Assembly: GCA_025200525.1 (NCBI GenBank)
Contig: CM045759.1
Coordinates: 3,596,001-3,660,000 of the forward strand
Direction: 5' to 3'
DNA length: 64,000 nucleotides
Origin: Camellia lanceoleosa
Taxonomy: Eukaryota > Streptophyta > Magnoliopsida > Ericales > Theaceae
The notes below the pieces were generated by a model, which was given only the letters and a program-made list of their open reading frames with translations, searched no databases and was not told where the DNA came from. Positions 63,191 to 64,000 of the stretch are shown one piece after another; within the stretch, counting starts at the first letter, position 1, and every line of letters starts with the position of its first letter. Position numbers and translations under genes: made by a program.

Positions 63191-63808
63191 GTATCAAGTG
63201 CCATGCACAGAAAACACGGCTCGAGGTCAACACGAAGGCGGGTTAAGCTTTGAAAATGCACTTTCTTGCACTGTCTTGAGTAATGGAGGTCCCAAACATC
63301 ACAGATGTCCCAACCAAGGGTGTGGGAGGCTCACCGGCCTCAAGGAAAGACCATCGGCCATTCACCGGCTGAGAAATAAGGTCACCGACCAAATATTTGG
63401 CCGACCGGCCAAAAATTACTATGTCGGGGCAGTTTTGTCAATTGGCCACGTGTCTTTAAATATAGGGCTTCAAGACCTTATTTTGTCACTTGCCCTAGCT
63501 CGAAAACCTTCCCCCTTTCCCTCTAGGTCATTTTCTCGCCTTCGATTCATACTTTTCCCGTGTTTTAGCGTTTTTTTGTTGTTTGATTCGCAAAACCCTT
63601 CGCGTTTCGAACATTCTGAACCGAACAAAACTCGCTTTGCCTCCTTCTCGATTTCCACCACTTGGGGTTTGTTTCCAAGTTTTCCTCGATCTCTGGCCTT
63701 TTCCACACTCCGACCTTTCCGCCCATTTTTCACCCTCTGGTTGACCTTAGGTTGACTTTTCGCATTCTTGCTCGCTTTTCCGCTGCCATTTCCACACTAT
63801 TCTTGAGA
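63191..63808 (+). promoter_or_regulatory. Promoter-like segment with G-box and TATA
   Basis: A cluster of GGCCGACCGGCC-like words (63330-63420) is followed by CCACGTGTC (63445), TTTAAATATAGGG (63455) and a CT-rich leader from about 63480. The order cluster, TATA, leader is the same as in the start of the G1 LTR, but the sequence is not obviously homologous. It may be the promoter of a gene or of a related LTR. Confidence 0.45.
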
Positions 63809-64000
63809 TGGCGACATTCCAACCGTGGGAGTCCTCCAAATGATGGACGGGACCCCGAGCTCCTGCCTCTTCACATTCGGCCGTTCGACCCGGCGACCTA
63901 CAGGCCGACGATACACGTATTGCCTCCTGATGGCATCCGCCACTTTAGCAGCTTTGCGAGGGGCGTGGCACCGGAGCTTCTATTACGCGAGCTAGAGTCA
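63809..64000 (+). CDS. Unidentified ORF, runs off the window
   Basis: A GC-rich open frame covers the last 190 bases and reads GSPPNDGRDPELLPLHIRPF, then DPATYRPTIHVLPPDGIRHF and SSFARGVAPELLLREL. The nearest ATG (63809) is in another frame that hits a stop, so either the start is elsewhere or there is a frameshift. No family is recognised. Composition differs sharply from the AT-rich flank, which is why I list it. Confidence 0.3.

Noticed and set aside
63189..63755. 188-codon + strand frame
   Set aside because: It crosses the promoter-like region, TATA and leader; codon pattern and lack of motifs argue against a gene.

Overview
This is nuclear DNA of a flowering plant, most likely a eudicot. 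The evidence is an AT-rich background, a plant-type RBX1 gene with GT-AG introns and one intron of about 3.4 kb, and layers of Ty1/copia and Ty3/gypsy LTR retrotransposons, a Helitron, MULE, hAT and CACTA-like elements, MITEs and a tRNA-derived SINE. I cannot name the species. There are no prokaryotic operons, CRISPR arrays or cellular RNA genes.

Layout. 1-3974 holds RBX1 on the + strand, missing only its first codons; it is the only clearly functional host gene. 3975-13440 is intergenic and full of DNA-transposon debris: a MITE split by a MULE-like element that itself carries a SINE, an inverted-repeat element around a CAC-rich tract, a GGTCTAGA minisatellite and further MITE copies. 13442-16952 has the terminal features of a gene-capturing Helitron and carries three broken exons of the exocyst gene SEC8. 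16964-21432 holds more MITEs, a possible small membrane-protein gene on the - strand, and an inverted-repeat element whose right arm is split by a hAT element with an 8-bp target duplication.

21723 to about 53040 is one nested retrotransposon block. The host is a - strand copia element (copia-1). It is broken by (i) a 2.5 kb solo LTR at 22545-25039 with duplication CTACT; (ii) a gag-only Tat/Ogre-like gypsy element (G1) at 27874-40971; and (iii) a + strand copia element (copia-2) at 41374-52056 with duplication ATCTT. Copia-2 is itself broken by a solo LTR of the G family (G2) at 44029-47467. Most retroelement reading frames carry stops or frameshifts, so the block looks fossil, although G1 keeps a 344-codon open gag segment.

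53041-56995 holds quiet sequence, a MITE fragment and one LTR plus primer site of an Athila-like gypsy element. From 56996 a third G-family copy (G3, - strand) runs to about 63190. The last 800 bases hold a promoter-like segment and an unidentified + strand ORF that leaves the window.

The most notable system is the G family: LTRs of about 4 kb, a gag gene without pol, copy-specific minisatellites in the 3' internal region, a conserved LTR hairpin, and two clusters of GGCCGACCGGCC-like words per LTR.
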